A DNA stretch of 64,000 bases from Bibersteinia trehalosi (GTDB lineage Bacteria > Pseudomonadota > Gammaproteobacteria > Enterobacterales > Pasteurellaceae): NCBI RefSeq assembly GCF_004346205.1, contig NZ_SMAM01000003.1:124001-188000 (forward strand), written 5' to 3'. Under the pieces are notes generated by a model, which saw only the letters and a list, made by a program, of their open reading frames with translations, was not told the origin of the DNA and made no database searches. Below, in pieces: positions 1 to 9,743 of the stretch. Numbering within the stretch: position 1 is the stretch's first letter; the number at the start of each line of letters is the position of its first letter. The position numbers and the translations under genes are program-made.

Positions 1-1500
1 AGTGGTTTGAGAACCTATGTTTTTTCTCATAGCACTAGCCGTATTGATGTTGAATTAGGCGCTAAATTATTTCGACATTTATTATCACTACCCATTTCTT
101 ATTTTGAAAACAGACGAGTTGGAGATACAGTCGCTAGGGTTAGAGAATTAGATCAAATTCGAAATTTTCTCACAGGGCAAGCATTAACTTCTGTTCTAGA
201 TTTATTATTCTCTTTTATCTTCTTTGCCGTGATGTGGTATTACAGTCCGAAGTTGACTCTTGTTATTCTTGGCTCATTACCTTTCTATATATTGTGGTCT
301 ATTTTTATCAGTCCAATTTTGCGACGACGTCTAGATGATAAATTTGCCCGAAGTGCTGATAACCAAGCATTCTTAGTTGAGTCGGTAACAGCCATCAATA
401 TGATTAAAGCGATGGCGGTTGCTCCACAAATGACTGATACATGGGATAAACAGCTGGCAAGCTATGTTTCATCAAGTTTCCGTGTCACCGTATTAGCAAC
501 CATTGGGCAACAAGGTGTACAACTTATTCAAAAAACCGTTATGGTGATTAACCTTTGGTTAGGGGCACACTTAGTTATTTCAGGCGATCTTAGTATTGGA
601 CAATTAATTGCCTTTAATATGCTGTCAGGACAAGTGATTGCACCGGTGATTCGGTTAGCTCAGCTCTGGCAAGATTTCCAACAAGTTGGGATTTCCGTCA
701 CTCGCTTAGGTGATGTTTTAAACTCTCCAACAGAGCAATATCAAGGAAAGTTATCACTACCAGAAATAAAAGGCGATATCTCATTTAAAAATATCCGCTT
801 TAGATATAAACCAGATGCACCAACTATTTTAAATAATGTGAATTTAGAAATTAGGCAAGGAGAAGTGATTGGGATTGTTGGACGTTCCGGTTCAGGCAAA
901 AGTACTCTGACTAAATTACTGCAACGTTTTTATATTCCTGAAAATGGGCAGGTTTTGATTGATGGACATGATCTAGCCTTAGCTGATCCAAACTGGCTAC
1001 GCCGTCAAATAGGTGTAGTGCTGCAAGATAATGTGTTATTAAACCGCAGTATCCGAGAAAATATTGCGCTATCAGATCCAGGAATGCCAATGGAGCGAGT
1101 AATTTATGCAGCAAAATTAGCAGGGGCTCACGATTTTATTTCAGAATTGCGTGAAGGTTATAACACCATTGTGGGTGAACAAGGAGCGGGGCTTTCAGGC
1201 GGGCAACGCCAACGGATTGCGATTGCACGAGCCTTGGTAAATAACCCGAAAATCCTGATTTTTGATGAGGCAACCAGTGCCCTCGATTACGAGTCTGAGC
1301 ATATTATTATGCAAAATATGCAAAAAATATGCCAAGGTCGAACTGTGATTTTAATAGCTCATCGCTTATCTACAGTAAAAAATGCTGATCGGATTATTGT
1401 GATGGAAAAAGGGGAAATAGTAGAACAAGGCAAACATCACGAATTACTACAAAACAGTAATGGGCTTTATTCTTACTTACACCAATTACAACTAAATTAA
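1..1500 (+). CDS. lktB: RTX leukotoxin ABC exporter LktB (HlyB family), 5' end missing
   Basis: Inner-membrane ATPase and permease of the type I system that exports RTX toxin. The frame is open from base 1 (SGLRTYVF), so the gene starts outside the window. About 499 of the roughly 708 residues usual for HlyB/LktB are present; the N-terminal C39-like domain and first membrane helices are missing. Visible are the membrane domain with helices, then an ABC domain with Walker [10 protein letters not shown] at 880-906, the signature LSGGQRQR, Walker B ILIFDEA and the H-loop IAHRLST. lktD follows after 12 bases, as in lktCABD operons. The sequence agrees with my recollection of Mannheimia LktB; Bibersteinia or Actinobacillus homologues cannot be excluded without a search. 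Confidence 0.95.
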   Translation, partial: SGLRTYVFSHSTSRIDVELGAKLFRHLLSLPISYFENRRVGDTVARVRELDQIRNFLTGQALTSVLDLLFSFIFFAVMWYYSPKLTLVILGSLPFYILWSIFISPILRRRLDDKFARSADNQAFLVESVTAINMIKAMAVAPQMTDTWDKQLASYVSSSFRVTVLATIGQQGVQLIQKTVMVINLWLGAHLVISGDLSIGQLIAFNMLSGQVIAPVIRLAQLWQDFQQVGISVTRLGDVLNSPTEQYQGKLSLPEIKGDISFKNIRFRYKPDAPTILNNVNLEIRQGEVIGIVGRSGSGKSTLTKLLQRFYIPENGQVLIDGHDLALADPNWLRRQIGVVLQDNVLLNRSIRENIALSDPGMPMERVIYAAKLAGAHDFISELREGYNTIVGEQGAGLSGGQRQRIAIARALVNNPKILIFDEATSALDYESEHIIMQNMQKICQGRTVILIAHRLSTVKNADRIIVMEKGEIVEQGKHHELLQNSNGLYSYLHQLQLN

Positions 1501-1512
1501 AGAAGGATAATC

Positions 1513-2949
1513 ATGAAAATATGGCTTAGCGGTATTTATGAATTTTTCCTACGCTATAAAAATATCTGGGTAGAAGTATGGAAAATTCGTAAAGAACTAG
1601 ATCACCCAAATAGAAAAAAAGATGAAAGTGAATTTCTACCTGCGCACTTAGAATTGATTGAAACACCAGTTTCGAAAAAGCCTCGCTTAATTTCCTATTC
1701 AATTATGCTATTTTTAATAATAGCAATCGTACTTGCGAGTGTGAGTAAAGTTGAAATTGTGGCGACTGCTCCCGGTAAATTAACTTTTAGTGGCAGAAGT
1801 AAAGAAATTAAACCGATTGAAAACGCCATTGTACAAGAAATTTTCGTTAAAGATGGGCAGTTTGTGGAAAAAGGGCAATTATTAGTCAGCTTAACTGCAT
1901 TGGGTTCTGATGCAGATATCAAAAAGACCATTGCTTCACTTTCTTTAGCTAAACTGGAGAGCTATCGCTACCAAACTTTGCTTACTGCCATTGAAAAAGA
2001 GTCCTTGCCGGTGATTGATTTATCTAGAACCGAATTTAAAGATTCATCGGAAGAAGATCGACTACGTATTAAACACTTAATTGAGGAGCAATACACCACT
2101 TGGCAAAAACAAAAAACACAGAAAACTTTAGCGTATAAGCGTAAAGAGGCTGAAAAACAAACAATATTTGCCTATGTTCGTAAATATGAAGGTGCAACAC
2201 GTATTGAACAAGAAAAATTAAAAGACTTTAAGGCACTTTATAAACAGAAGTCTTTATCTAAGCACGAACTTCTTGCGCAAGAAAATAAATTAATTGAGGC
2301 TCAGAATGAGCTAGCTGTTTATCGCTCAAAATTAAATGAATTAGAAAATGATCTACTCAATGTAAAAGAAGAACTTGAATTGATCACGCAATTCTTTAAA
2401 AGCGATGTATTAGAAAAATTAAAACAGCATATTGAAAATGAACGTCAACTTCGGCTTGAATTAGAAAAAAATAATCAGCGTAAGCAAGCTTCTATGATTA
2501 GAGCGCCGATTTCTGGTACTGTTCAACAATTAAAAATTCATACGATAGGTGGTGTTGTCACGACAGCGGAAACCCTGATGGTCATGGTACCAGAAGATGA
2601 TGTATTAGAGGCGAGCGTACTTGTTCAAAACAAAGATATCGGCTTTGTCACCGCTGGACAAGAGGTAGTGATTAAAGTAGAGACTTTCCCTTATACACGC
2701 TATGGTTATTTAACTGGCCGAATTAAGCATATTAGTCCCGATGCTATTGAGCAGCCTAATGTCGGCTTAGTCTTTAATGCAACTATCAGTATAGATAAAA
2801 AGAATCTTAGCTCTCCTGATGGAAGAACCATTGAGTTGGGCTCAGGAATGACGATAACGGCTGAAATCAAAACAGGTGAACGTAGTGTAATGAGTTATTT
2901 ACTCAGCCCACTTGAGGAGTCTATTACAGAAAGCTTAAGGGAACGTTAA
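1513..2949 (+). CDS. lktD: RTX leukotoxin secretion adaptor LktD (HlyD family)
   Basis: Periplasmic adaptor (membrane fusion protein) linking LktB to a TolC-type outer-membrane channel. The 478 residues match the usual HlyD/LktD length. A short cytoplasmic N-terminus is followed by a single membrane helix at about residues 58-78, a first biotinyl-lipoyl half (around GKLTFSGRSKEIKP), a long coiled-coil hairpin (residues ~150-320, rich in K, E and L), a second lipoyl half (IRAPISGTVQQLKIHT) and a beta-barrel region ending near LSPLEESITESLRER. A ribosome binding site (AGAAGGA) precedes the ATG. It lies 12 bases after lktB and probably shares its transcript. TolC is not in the window. Confidence 0.95.
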   Translation: MKIWLSGIYEFFLRYKNIWVEVWKIRKELDHPNRKKDESEFLPAHLELIETPVSKKPRLISYSIMLFLIIAIVLASVSKVEIVATAPGKLTFSGRSKEIKPIENAIVQEIFVKDGQFVEKGQLLVSLTALGSDADIKKTIASLSLAKLESYRYQTLLTAIEKESLPVIDLSRTEFKDSSEEDRLRIKHLIEEQYTTWQKQKTQKTLAYKRKEAEKQTIFAYVRKYEGATRIEQEKLKDFKALYKQKSLSKHELLAQENKLIEAQNELAVYRSKLNELENDLLNVKEELELITQFFKSDVLEKLKQHIENERQLRLELEKNNQRKQASMIRAPISGTVQQLKIHTIGGVVTTAETLMVMVPEDDVLEASVLVQNKDIGFVTAGQEVVIKVETFPYTRYGYLTGRIKHISPDAIEQPNVGLVFNATISIDKKNLSSPDGRTIELGSGMTITAEIKTGERSVMSYLLSPLEESITESLRER

Positions 2950-2991
2950 AGGGGGATAGATACGTTTCATTTGAATGTGAAGATCAAACCT

Positions 2992-3033
2992 AATCTGACA
3001 GTCCCTGTTTAAAATGGCGGTGTCTGTCAGATT
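2992..3033. terminator. Inverted repeat downstream of lktD, possible operon end
   Basis: AATCTGACAG at 2992-3001 pairs perfectly with CTGTCAGATT at 3024-3033 across a 22-base loop. There is no clear T-run after it on the plus strand (attaatttga), so termination is uncertain. It could equally be the end of a small repeat. The rest of 2950-3148 shows no gene. Confidence 0.35.
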
Positions 3034-3148
3034 AATTTGAGCTTAAATTCTTTTCCTCCCAAATCTATTTTTCCCAAGTAATGTTGCTAAATCTCTTTGA
3101 AATATCTGTACAACACAAACATTATTTACCTTTCTCCCTAAGGAGATT

Positions 3149-4385
3149 GTTTACATCGTGTTTGTGTGCCATCGGGTCAATGGCATGATTTTTTGCTCTC
3201 GTTCGTGAAATTCACCCAAGAGCAAAAATTGGATAATAAATCCGCCAAATGCCGTCTGCATAAGGGCTCAAAAGCAATCGGTTCTTTGGCTAACACTTGG
3301 CTGATGTAATAAGTCTTACCTCGCCACTTAATTTCGCCACTTTGTTTCACTTGGCGAATGTGTTGATGAGCCTCATATTCATAGGTTTCAACCTTATTCG
3401 AGTATTGCCAGTCAGACGGTCGGTAAAGCCTGTGGTCGAGTCCTTCATGCGAATGAATTTTATTATATTCTTGGCGAAAATCGTCAAAAAACGCTTGTTG
3501 TTCGCTCAGCGTATGCTCCACGCAATTTGGGCGTTTAAGCAAGTGTGCTTTCAGACTGCAGTGCATCCGTCCGTGTTGCCTGTTTTGTTCCGGATGCGAC
3601 GGTTTAATCCGTTGTGGGCGAATGCCGAGGTCAATCCACCATTTGGGCAGCCGGCTGATGCTGCTCAATACGGCTGAGGCAAAAGACGTGCCTTATCGGA
3701 GGGGATTGAGCACGGCGGCTCGAATTCGCAGAACAAGCGGTCGAAAACGGCGAAAACATTGCAAGCCTGAGTGCCGGAAAAGCCTTCGCAAGCGAATAAA
3801 TGGCAACCGAATAAATCTGTGACCGTCAGCGGATAGAACAACTGCTTGTTGCCAAGGGTAAATTAGCCTTTGAAATCGCTGCACCACACCGCATTGGTTT
3901 CAAGGCAATCGCTGAAAGGTGCGGCATCGGCAGAGGTTCTGAGTTTATGCTTGCGCGGCTCAACCAAACCGGCACGAGCCAAAATAAAATCGCCAGTGCT
4001 GTCCGACGGTCGCTCGACAGACGGATAGCTTAAAGCAAAGTAGTCGAGCAACGTTTGGGCGTCCCAATCGGGATGTTTAAGCCGATAGACAATCCATTGT
4101 GGCGCGGCATTCGGACTGTGTCTCGGTTTACGGGAAAGCTCGCTTAAGTCGGCAACCCCTACCTGCTCATGGCGTTTAATCTATTTATCGGCAGTCGGGC
4201 GGCTGATGTTAAACTGCCGACACAGTTGAATTTTAGTATAGCATCGGGACAACCACGCATTGATGAATATCACTCGTTGTTCCATTACATTCGTCTCTTT
4301 CCAAGGTATCGTCATTCTCCGTTGCAGATTTTAGCGATTAGTTTACGGGAAAATGTAAACGATGTGTTTGGGGTAAGATGTAAAC
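3149..4385 (-). mobile_element. Degenerate IS481-like insertion sequence
   Basis: A transposase pseudogene is bracketed by short inverted motifs: GTTTACATC at 3149-3157 and its complement GATGTAAAC at 4377-4385, with a second near-copy (AATGTAAAC) at 4352-4360 inside the right end. The size of about 1.24 kb fits a single-gene IS of the IS481/rve family. The exact ends and target duplication are not certain. The GC content of its coding remnant looks higher than the AT-rich surroundings, which suggests it came from elsewhere. Confidence 0.65.
3177..4285 (-). pseudogene. IS481-family transposase remnant, multiply disrupted
   Basis: The start at 4285 (MEQRVIF...) leads into a helix-turn-helix segment (KIQLCRQFNISRPTADK), then an in-frame TAG at about residue 36 where a Trp codon is expected. 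Next comes a homeodomain-like part (HPDWDAQTLLDYFALSYPS), the segment STGDFILARAGL to NAVWCSDFKG, a shifted frame around 3693-3887, and the integrase-core C-terminus (RIKPSHPEQN...) at 3177-3668. At least one nonsense change and two frame changes separate the pieces, so no active transposase can be made. The arrangement HTH plus rve core is that of IS481-like elements. Confidence 0.8.
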
Positions 4386-4851
4386 GATGTTATCAGGTTG
4401 TACCAATGCTTTTCCTCTATCTGAACTTGAGCTGCTTTACTTGCTTTTTGAGCGGATAATATATCTCTGCCAATACAGGGATTGAGTTTTTATTGGGAAT
4501 TTTTTATCTCAACTCAAAATGACTTTTTCTGTCTACTAGTATAACTAAATAAGTTCCCCTCATTTTGTCTAATACTGTATAGCCATTCCTAATGGCCAAA
4601 ATGAGAACTGTTTGAGTCCTAAATATAGCGGTCATTGATGATATGATTGGATATCTACTATTTTGCTATGTTTTTTTGCCATTTTTTGATTGATATGGTT
4701 TACCTTGATGACGTAAAGAATGTTTTATTTTTGTACTTGGATTGTAAATTCAGACTTTGAATCAAATAGGTTCAGCCTATAGCTAACACTATTACAAGCG
4801 GGTAAATTTTGCTAGAATTTTGCAAAATTGAGCCGTTTTTATTTTGAATTT
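4386..4851. other. Intergenic region between IS remnant and lolC
   Basis: AT-rich sequence without a convincing coding frame. Just before lolC it holds a partial uptake-sequence core (acaagcggg near 4795) followed by TTTTGCAAAATT. Promoter elements for lolC presumably lie here, but none stands out. Confidence 0.5.
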
Positions 4852-6027
4852 ATGAACACTCCTTTATTTATTGCATTTCGCTATTGGCGTTCTAAAAGTG
4901 GCGATCGTTTTGGACGGTTGGTATCTAACCTTGCTGCTTTTGGTATTGTATTGGGCGTGATGGCATTGGTTATTGTGCTTTCGGTGATGAATGGCTTAGA
5001 AAATATGCAAAAACGCAATCTGTTGTCCACGTTACCGCATGCTATCATTTCACCTCTGGAAGAGCATTGGCAAAAAGGGCAGTCTCTAGCCGTGCCTGAT
5101 TTTGTGCAGAAAAGTGTAGAAATTAACCGTACGAATGTCGTTATCCAAAGCCAAGAGGGGATTAATGCCGGACAGCTATTAGGTGTGACTCATAACGATG
5201 ATGATCCTCTCTTGAACGGTATGATTGATGTATCACATGCGTTACCAGAAGGCGAATATAAGGTTGTGATGAGTCAGCGTCTCGCACAGCAATTACAATT
5301 AGAAATTGGTGATCAAATTCGTTTGATGATCACAGAAAATAGCCAATACACACCGTTTGGACGGGTGCCGGTGCAGCGGCTATTTACCGTTTCAGACTTT
5401 TATCTTTCTCATCGTGAAGGCAGCGAATATACACTGTTTGCAAATTTAAATGACGTGGGGCGTTTGTTACGCATTCCCAACGATCAGGTGCAAGGCATAC
5501 GCTTATTTTTAGATGATCCTTTTAAGGTGACAGAGCTAGCAAATTATTTTCCCGCTGATAAATGGCAAATTAACGACTGGCGCGAGCATAAAGGTGAGTT
5601 TTTCCAAGCGGTGAGAATGGAAAAAAATATGATGGGTTTATTGATTAGCCTGATTATTATTGTGGCCGTGTCTAATATTGTCACGTCTTTGAGTTTGATG
5701 GTGGTGGATAAGCAAGGCGAAATTGCTATTTTACAAACTCAAGGGCTAACAAAGGGGGCTGTCATGTGGATTTTTATCGCACAAGGTGCGATTGTCGGAG
5801 TGATTGGGGCTCTGTTAGGCGGCGTTTTAGGTCTGCTAATTGCGCAGAATTTAGGGGCATTCTTAGAGCTAATAAACCCGAATGGCGTACGTTTACCAAG
5901 TGAAATATCATCATTGCAGGTGTTGATAATTATTGTTACTTCAATGCTGTTATCTCTGATTTGTACAATCTATCCTGCTTACCAAGCAGCCAAAGTTGAG
6001 CCAGCAGAAGCATTACGTTATGAATAA
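4852..6027 (+). CDS. lolC: LolC/LolE-family lipoprotein-releasing permease
   Basis: Inner-membrane subunit of the LolCDE ABC transporter, which extracts outer-membrane lipoproteins from the inner membrane and hands them to LolA. The 391 residues show the family start MNTPLFIAFRYWRSKSGDRF, a first helix (LAAFGIVLGVMALVIVLSV), a large periplasmic domain and three C-terminal helices, ending YPAYQAAKVEPAEALRYE. An upstream TTG in frame at 4828 would add eight residues, but the ATG at 4852 fits the family alignment better. lolD is not adjacent; msrA follows. A separated lolC is, to my knowledge, also found in Haemophilus. LolC versus LolE cannot be settled by eye. Confidence 0.85.
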   Translation: MNTPLFIAFRYWRSKSGDRFGRLVSNLAAFGIVLGVMALVIVLSVMNGLENMQKRNLLSTLPHAIISPLEEHWQKGQSLAVPDFVQKSVEINRTNVVIQSQEGINAGQLLGVTHNDDDPLLNGMIDVSHALPEGEYKVVMSQRLAQQLQLEIGDQIRLMITENSQYTPFGRVPVQRLFTVSDFYLSHREGSEYTLFANLNDVGRLLRIPNDQVQGIRLFLDDPFKVTELANYFPADKWQINDWREHKGEFFQAVRMEKNMMGLLISLIIIVAVSNIVTSLSLMVVDKQGEIAILQTQGLTKGAVMWIFIAQGAIVGVIGALLGGVLGLLIAQNLGAFLELINPNGVRLPSEISSLQVLIIIVTSMLLSLICTIYPAYQAAKVEPAEALRYE

Positions 6028-6053
6028 TCAAGCGGTTAAAAATAAGGAAAATT

Positions 6054-6560
6054 ATGCAAAATATTAAACAAATTTATTTAGCAGGCGGTTGCTTTTGGGG
6101 AATTGAAGCTTTTATGCAACGTATTAATGGCGTGCTGGATGCAGAGTCTGGTTATGCGAATGGCAATACATTAAATCCAAGCTACCAAGATGTTTGCCAA
6201 GGTAGCGGACATGCCGAAGTGGTTAAAGTCACTTATGATGCGGCGCAGATTAGCTTAGCTAAATTATTAGATTACTATTTTAAAGTGATTGATCCTGTAA
6301 GTATTAATCAGCAGGGTAATGATAAAGGCGTGCAATATCGTACTGGGATTTACTATGTTGATCCTACTGATGAGCCGATTATTGCCGCCGCTCTGTCTGC
6401 ATTACAGCAGAATTACGCGAAGCCACTCGCTGTAGAGCAGCAAATGTTAGAACACTACTTCCCTGCAGAAGAGTATCATCAAGATTATCTTGATAAAAAC
6501 CCTAATGGCTATTGCCATATTGATATTCAGTTGATGAATGAGATTTTGAGAAATCAGTAG
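6054..6560 (+). CDS. msrA: Peptide methionine-S-sulfoxide reductase MsrA
   Basis: Reduces the S epimer of methionine sulfoxide in oxidised proteins. The catalytic motif GGCFWG lies near the N-terminus (Cys13), followed by the family segments SGYANGN, GSGHAEVVKVTYD, FKVIDPVSINQQGNDKGVQYRTGIY-like region and the C-terminal EEYHQDYL. The 168-residue length is that of the single-domain enzyme; there is no MsrB domain. A good ribosome binding site (AAGGAAAA) lies before the ATG. It sits 26 bases after lolC and may be cotranscribed with it. Confidence 0.93.
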   Translation: MQNIKQIYLAGGCFWGIEAFMQRINGVLDAESGYANGNTLNPSYQDVCQGSGHAEVVKVTYDAAQISLAKLLDYYFKVIDPVSINQQGNDKGVQYRTGIYYVDPTDEPIIAAALSALQQNYAKPLAVEQQMLEHYFPAEEYHQDYLDKNPNGYCHIDIQLMNEILRNQ

Positions 6561-6656
6561 GCGATATTGCTGTTTTACCTAAGGCTGGTGTTATAGTTAA
6601 ACGTCAATACACTCTCTGGTTAATGAATGCACAGAAAGAGTCATTGATGATGGAAA

Positions 6657-6678
6657 GGGGCAGTGACTGAGCTGCCCC
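6657..6678. terminator. Hairpin between convergent msrA and TorD-like gene
   Basis: GGGGCAG at 6657-6663 pairs with CTGCCCC at 6672-6678 over an 8-base loop, with short pyrimidine runs on either side. Its position between converging genes suggests a bidirectional terminator, but the T-tracts are weak. Confidence 0.45.
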
Positions 6679-6692
6679 CTCTTTATGGAAGT

Positions 6693-7250
6693 TTATTCAC
6701 TCTCTTCTTCTAGTTCATCAGCCATTGCACTCAGTGCATCGCGGGTAAGTTGAGCAAGCGCTTTATAGAATCCGGTATCAAATGCTTCAACTTTGCCTAA
6801 AAATTTGCTGAGGCAAGGTAGGAGAAATTGCACAAATAGTTCTTGCTGGGCAATGGTTGAATCTAAATTATCTTCAATCCAAGAGGCAGTTAAAAGCAGT
6901 AAGGCAACGTGATCGAGATTTGCGACTTCTGGCATATTGCGTTGCTGACGGAAAGTATGAAAATCTGCGACGGAAAAACCATAATTCGAGATTGTTGTAT
7001 TGACAGAGCCATCTTCACCAAATAAACGTTGATAGCTTTCGCTTAGTTCAAGTGGATTTGCCAATTTTGCTAAAATATCAAGCGCTTGTTCGCTCTGGCT
7101 ATCTGTAGATAATGCCCATTGTTGGCGTAGTCCACCTTGCTTTAGCCAAGCAAAAGTGCCTGTTAGGATGTCGTCATTGGGATTACGGTAGAAAAGGTTG
7201 CCGAATAATCGGCAGAGTAAAGAAAAATCATTGATAGTAGTTTCGCTCAT
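6693..7250 (-). CDS. TorD/DmsD-family redox-enzyme maturation chaperone
   Basis: All-helical cytoplasmic chaperone of the TorD/NarJ class, whose members bind twin-arginine signal peptides and assist molybdoenzyme assembly. The 185 residues contain the family core SESYQRLFGEDGSVNTTISNY-type segment, LDHVALLLLTASWIEDN, and a closing helix with FVQFLLPCLSKFLGKVE. No molybdoenzyme gene lies nearby, so the client is unknown. The acidic tail (ADELEEESE) is visible. The start lies 59 bases from the divergent nfo start. Assignment to DmsD, TorD or a distinct Pasteurellaceae member is open. Confidence 0.8.
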   Translation of the reverse strand: MSETTINDFSLLCRLFGNLFYRNPNDDILTGTFAWLKQGGLRQQWALSTDSQSEQALDILAKLANPLELSESYQRLFGEDGSVNTTISNYGFSVADFHTFRQQRNMPEVANLDHVALLLLTASWIEDNLDSTIAQQELFVQFLLPCLSKFLGKVEAFDTGFYKALAQLTRDALSAMADELEEESE

Positions 7251-7308
7251 AACATTAATGTGAGAAATAAAAAACGCTATGTTACACGAATAAAAGGAAA
7301 ATCATAAG

Positions 7309-8148
7309 ATGAAATATATTGGTGCCCATGTGAGTGCTTCTGGTGGCGTAGAAAATGCGGTATTACGTTCGGTAGAGATTGGGGCAAATGCGTTTGCACT
7401 ATTCACTAAAAATCAACGCCAGTGGAAAGCACCTGCATTAAAGGCGGATAGTATTGAAAAATTTAAACGTTTTTGTGCTGTACACCATTTCAGCGCGGAT
7501 CAGATTTTGCCGCACGATAGCTATTTGATTAATTTAGGCAATCCTGAGGCAGAGACGCTAGAAAAATCGCGTGCAGCTTTTATTGATGAGATGCAACGAT
7601 GTGATCAATTAGGTTTAAAATTGCTTAATTTTCACCCAGGAGCACATTTGAATAAAATTTCAGAAAAGGCGTGTTTAAGCCGTATTGCTGAGTCGTTAAA
7701 TATAGCGATTGAAGCCGTACCTAATGTCGTTGCAGTAATTGAAAATACAGCAGGGCAAGGCTCAAATTTGGGCTACCGATTTGAGCATTTGGCTGAAATT
7801 ATTGAACAAGTGGAAGATAAAAGTCGTGTAGGTGTTTGCTTAGATACTTGTCATCTTTTTTCGGCAGGCTACGATATTAGTAGCTATGCGAAAAGTGAGC
7901 AAGTTTTTACTGAATTTGCCAATATTGTTGGATTTAACTATTTACGTGGTATGCATCTCAATGGCTCTAAAACACCACTTGGAAGCCGAGTAGATAGACA
8001 CGATACGCTACGTAAGGGCACAATTGGTACTGAAGTCTTCCAATTTATCATGCAATCAGTCGATTTTGATGGTATTCCAATGATTTTAGAAACCATTGAA
8101 CCAGAACATTGGGCTGATGAAATTCAGTTTTTGCGAGCTATGGTATAA
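7309..8148 (+). CDS. nfo: Endonuclease IV
   Basis: Zinc-dependent AP endonuclease of base-excision repair. The 279 residues match Nfo in length and show the metal-binding signatures ENTAGQG (Glu), [11 protein letters not shown] (Asp/His) and [16 protein letters not shown] (His/Asp). The N-terminus [13 protein letters not shown] is the family start, and a strong ribosome binding site (AAAGGAAAA) precedes it. It is divergent from the TorD-like gene and followed by a clear terminator. Confidence 0.96.
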   Translation: MKYIGAHVSASGGVENAVLRSVEIGANAFALFTKNQRQWKAPALKADSIEKFKRFCAVHHFSADQILPHDSYLINLGNPEAETLEKSRAAFIDEMQRCDQLGLKLLNFHPGAHLNKISEKACLSRIAESLNIAIEAVPNVVAVIENTAGQGSNLGYRFEHLAEIIEQVEDKSRVGVCLDTCHLFSAGYDISSYAKSEQVFTEFANIVGFNYLRGMHLNGSKTPLGSRVDRHDTLRKGTIGTEVFQFIMQSVDFDGIPMILETIEPEHWADEIQFLRAMV

Positions 8149-8150
8149 AT

Positions 8151-8181
8151 AAAAATCCGCCCGAGAACTGGGCGGATTTTT
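8151..8181 (+). terminator. Rho-independent terminator after nfo
   Basis: ATCCGCCC at 8155-8162 pairs with GGGCGGAT at 8170-8177, extended by flanking A and T runs, with a 7-base loop. It begins three bases after the nfo stop codon. Confidence 0.9.
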
Positions 8182-8185
8182 ATTG

Positions 8186-8716
8186 TGTGATTCACATTTT
8201 TTGAATAGATGAACGTGCACCTAATAGTGCGGTTCAGCATAAAATGGGAATCACTTTTTGCTTTTGTATGGGATTGTCTCCTTTTAAAAATATGGGGAAA
8301 CATATGCTACTAATATACAGTTATTCTAGTTAAATTGCCTATAAATGGTGTGTTTTATATATGTTTATATTATGGCTTCGTTATTTTGTAGCATATGATA
8401 GACATTATTATATTATGGATAATTTGGGTTTGTAAATAACGTATCGCATATAGTAAGCATTCTTAATTTTGTGCTGATGATGAGTAACTAAACGAGATTT
8501 AACTTCAGCATAAGAGATAAACTTATTGATATATAAGGATTTTTTTGATTTGGTGGATTGAATATTGCGCAATTTAGGAAAATTTATTCTGACATTAGAA
8601 CTAAATAAAGCTATACTTGTCCGACCAGTCTATGAGGCTCTACATATCTAGAGCTTATTTTATGGTTAAAATTTAGGAGAGTTCCGCTACTCAAGTTCTG
8701 GCGAGACAATATTTCT
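8186..8716. other. Long AT-rich intergenic region without a recognised gene
   Basis: About 530 bases between the nfo terminator and the NlpC/P60 gene. No open frame with a credible ribosome binding site, no tRNA and no strong hairpin were seen. It probably holds the promoter of the downstream gene. A small RNA cannot be excluded by eye. Confidence 0.5.
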
Positions 8717-9238
8717 ATGCAAAACACAATGATCAAATTTTTATCCCACTTAGGCAAGATGGTTTCTTTTTGCCTAATTTTTAGTCTTTTAACGCTGTAT
8801 AGCCATAATGCCATGGCAAGTTTAAGCACTAAGGCCGCTACGCCAAGTCAGCTTGCTAAAAGCAATAAAAGCTCGCATATAAATGCTTCACAAAAAGTGT
8901 TAAATGTTTATCGCCAATGGGCTGGCACTCGCTATCGCTTAGGCGGAACAAGTAAAGCTGGTATTGATTGTTCTGCATTTGTTAAAACGACAATGAGTGC
9001 AGCATTTAATATTCATTTACCAAGAAGTACTGCGGAGCAACGATATAGTGGGCGAGCTATTGCTAAATCTGAATTACGCCCTGGTGATTTAGTGTTTTTC
9101 CGCAAGAATCATCATGTTGGTGTTTATGTTGGTGGTGGAAAGTTTGTGCATGCGGGTTCAAGCACGGGAGTGACTATTGCATCACTTTCCGATCGTTATT
9201 GGGCAAAAACTTATACACAATCTCGCCGAGTACTTTAA
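8717..9238 (+). CDS. NlpC/P60-family murein endopeptidase (MepS/Spr-like)
   Basis: Secreted cysteine peptidase predicted to cut stem-peptide bonds in peptidoglycan. An N-terminal hydrophobic segment (FCLIFSLLTLYSHNAMA) ends in an AMA-type signal cleavage site. The NlpC/P60 domain carries the catalytic Cys85 in GIDCSAF, His133 in NHHVGVYVG and His145 in FVHAGS. No lipobox is present, unlike E. coli NlpC and MepS lipoproteins. Of 173 residues about 135 are mature. A second ATG at 8729 (MIKFLSH) is a possible alternative start. It stands alone, with a gene of opposite orientation 12 bases downstream. Confidence 0.87.
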   Translation: MQNTMIKFLSHLGKMVSFCLIFSLLTLYSHNAMASLSTKAATPSQLAKSNKSSHINASQKVLNVYRQWAGTRYRLGGTSKAGIDCSAFVKTTMSAAFNIHLPRSTAEQRYSGRAIAKSELRPGDLVFFRKNHHVGVYVGGGKFVHAGSSTGVTIASLSDRYWAKTYTQSRRVL

Positions 9239-9250
9239 ATTCAATGTAAG

Positions 9251-9697
9251 TTATGCCGCATATTTCATTTGAGATGTGCGGTTGCGCATTTGGTGTACAA
9301 CATTAGTAATAACTCCCGCCATATTCACTTCATCCCAGTTTTGAATGCGCAAATTTGGTTTGTTTGCATCAAGTGAAAATAGAATTTTTTCACCATTAAT
9401 TTCACTAAAAAATTGGTAGAACTGGTATTTTCCCTGTTGCTCTATAACAAAAAGCTCATTGATTAGCGGTTCCTCGCTACGTTCAACAATAAGCAAGTCT
9501 TCCTGTGCAATTCCCCAAGCAATCAAATGGCTGTTTTCAACATGGATAAAAAAAGTTTCTCTAGGACGACGAATGCAGAAAGCGTTGAGATCTAACTTAA
9601 TCTTTGCTTTAGTCTGCTTTTGATCGCGATAAAGCGGGATAGGTTGGTAAGAAAGGGAGCATTCAGCATTCCGAGTTACATTGCTAAGTGTTGCCAT
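9251..9697 (-). CDS. SOS-controlled UmuD-like protein with altered catalytic site
   Basis: Of 148 residues, about 48-135 follow the UmuD/LexA peptidase fold: LDLNAFCI, TFFIHVENSHLIAWGIAQEDLLIVE, and NMAGVITNVVHQMR at the end. In an ungapped alignment with my memory of E. coli UmuD, the nucleophilic Ser falls on His57 and the general-base Lys on Tyr94, so self-cleavage looks impossible. There is no helix-turn-helix and no umuC beside it. Two LexA-box-like sites lie directly upstream, so it is probably induced by DNA damage. It may act as an uncleavable UmuD-type partner of a polymerase; this is an inference. Confidence 0.7.
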   Translation of the reverse strand: MATLSNVTRNAECSLSYQPIPLYRDQKQTKAKIKLDLNAFCIRRPRETFFIHVENSHLIAWGIAQEDLLIVERSEEPLINELFVIEQQGKYQFYQFFSEINGEKILFSLDANKPNLRIQNWDEVNMAGVITNVVHQMRNRTSQMKYAA

Positions 9698-9715
9698 AAT
9701 AGATATCCTATAAAA

Positions 9716-9731
9716 CTGTGTGTTTGTACAG
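9716..9731. promoter_or_regulatory. LexA (SOS) box
   Basis: CTGT, eight bases, ACAG: an exact match to the CTGT-N8-ACAG consensus, placed 19 bases before the start codon of the UmuD-like gene on the minus strand. Confidence 0.8.
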
Positions 9732-9743
9732 TTGTAGATTTTA

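Noticed and set aside
3297-3677. Plus-strand frame across the IS remnant
   Set aside because: It is antisense to the recognisable transposase C-terminus and has no features of its own.
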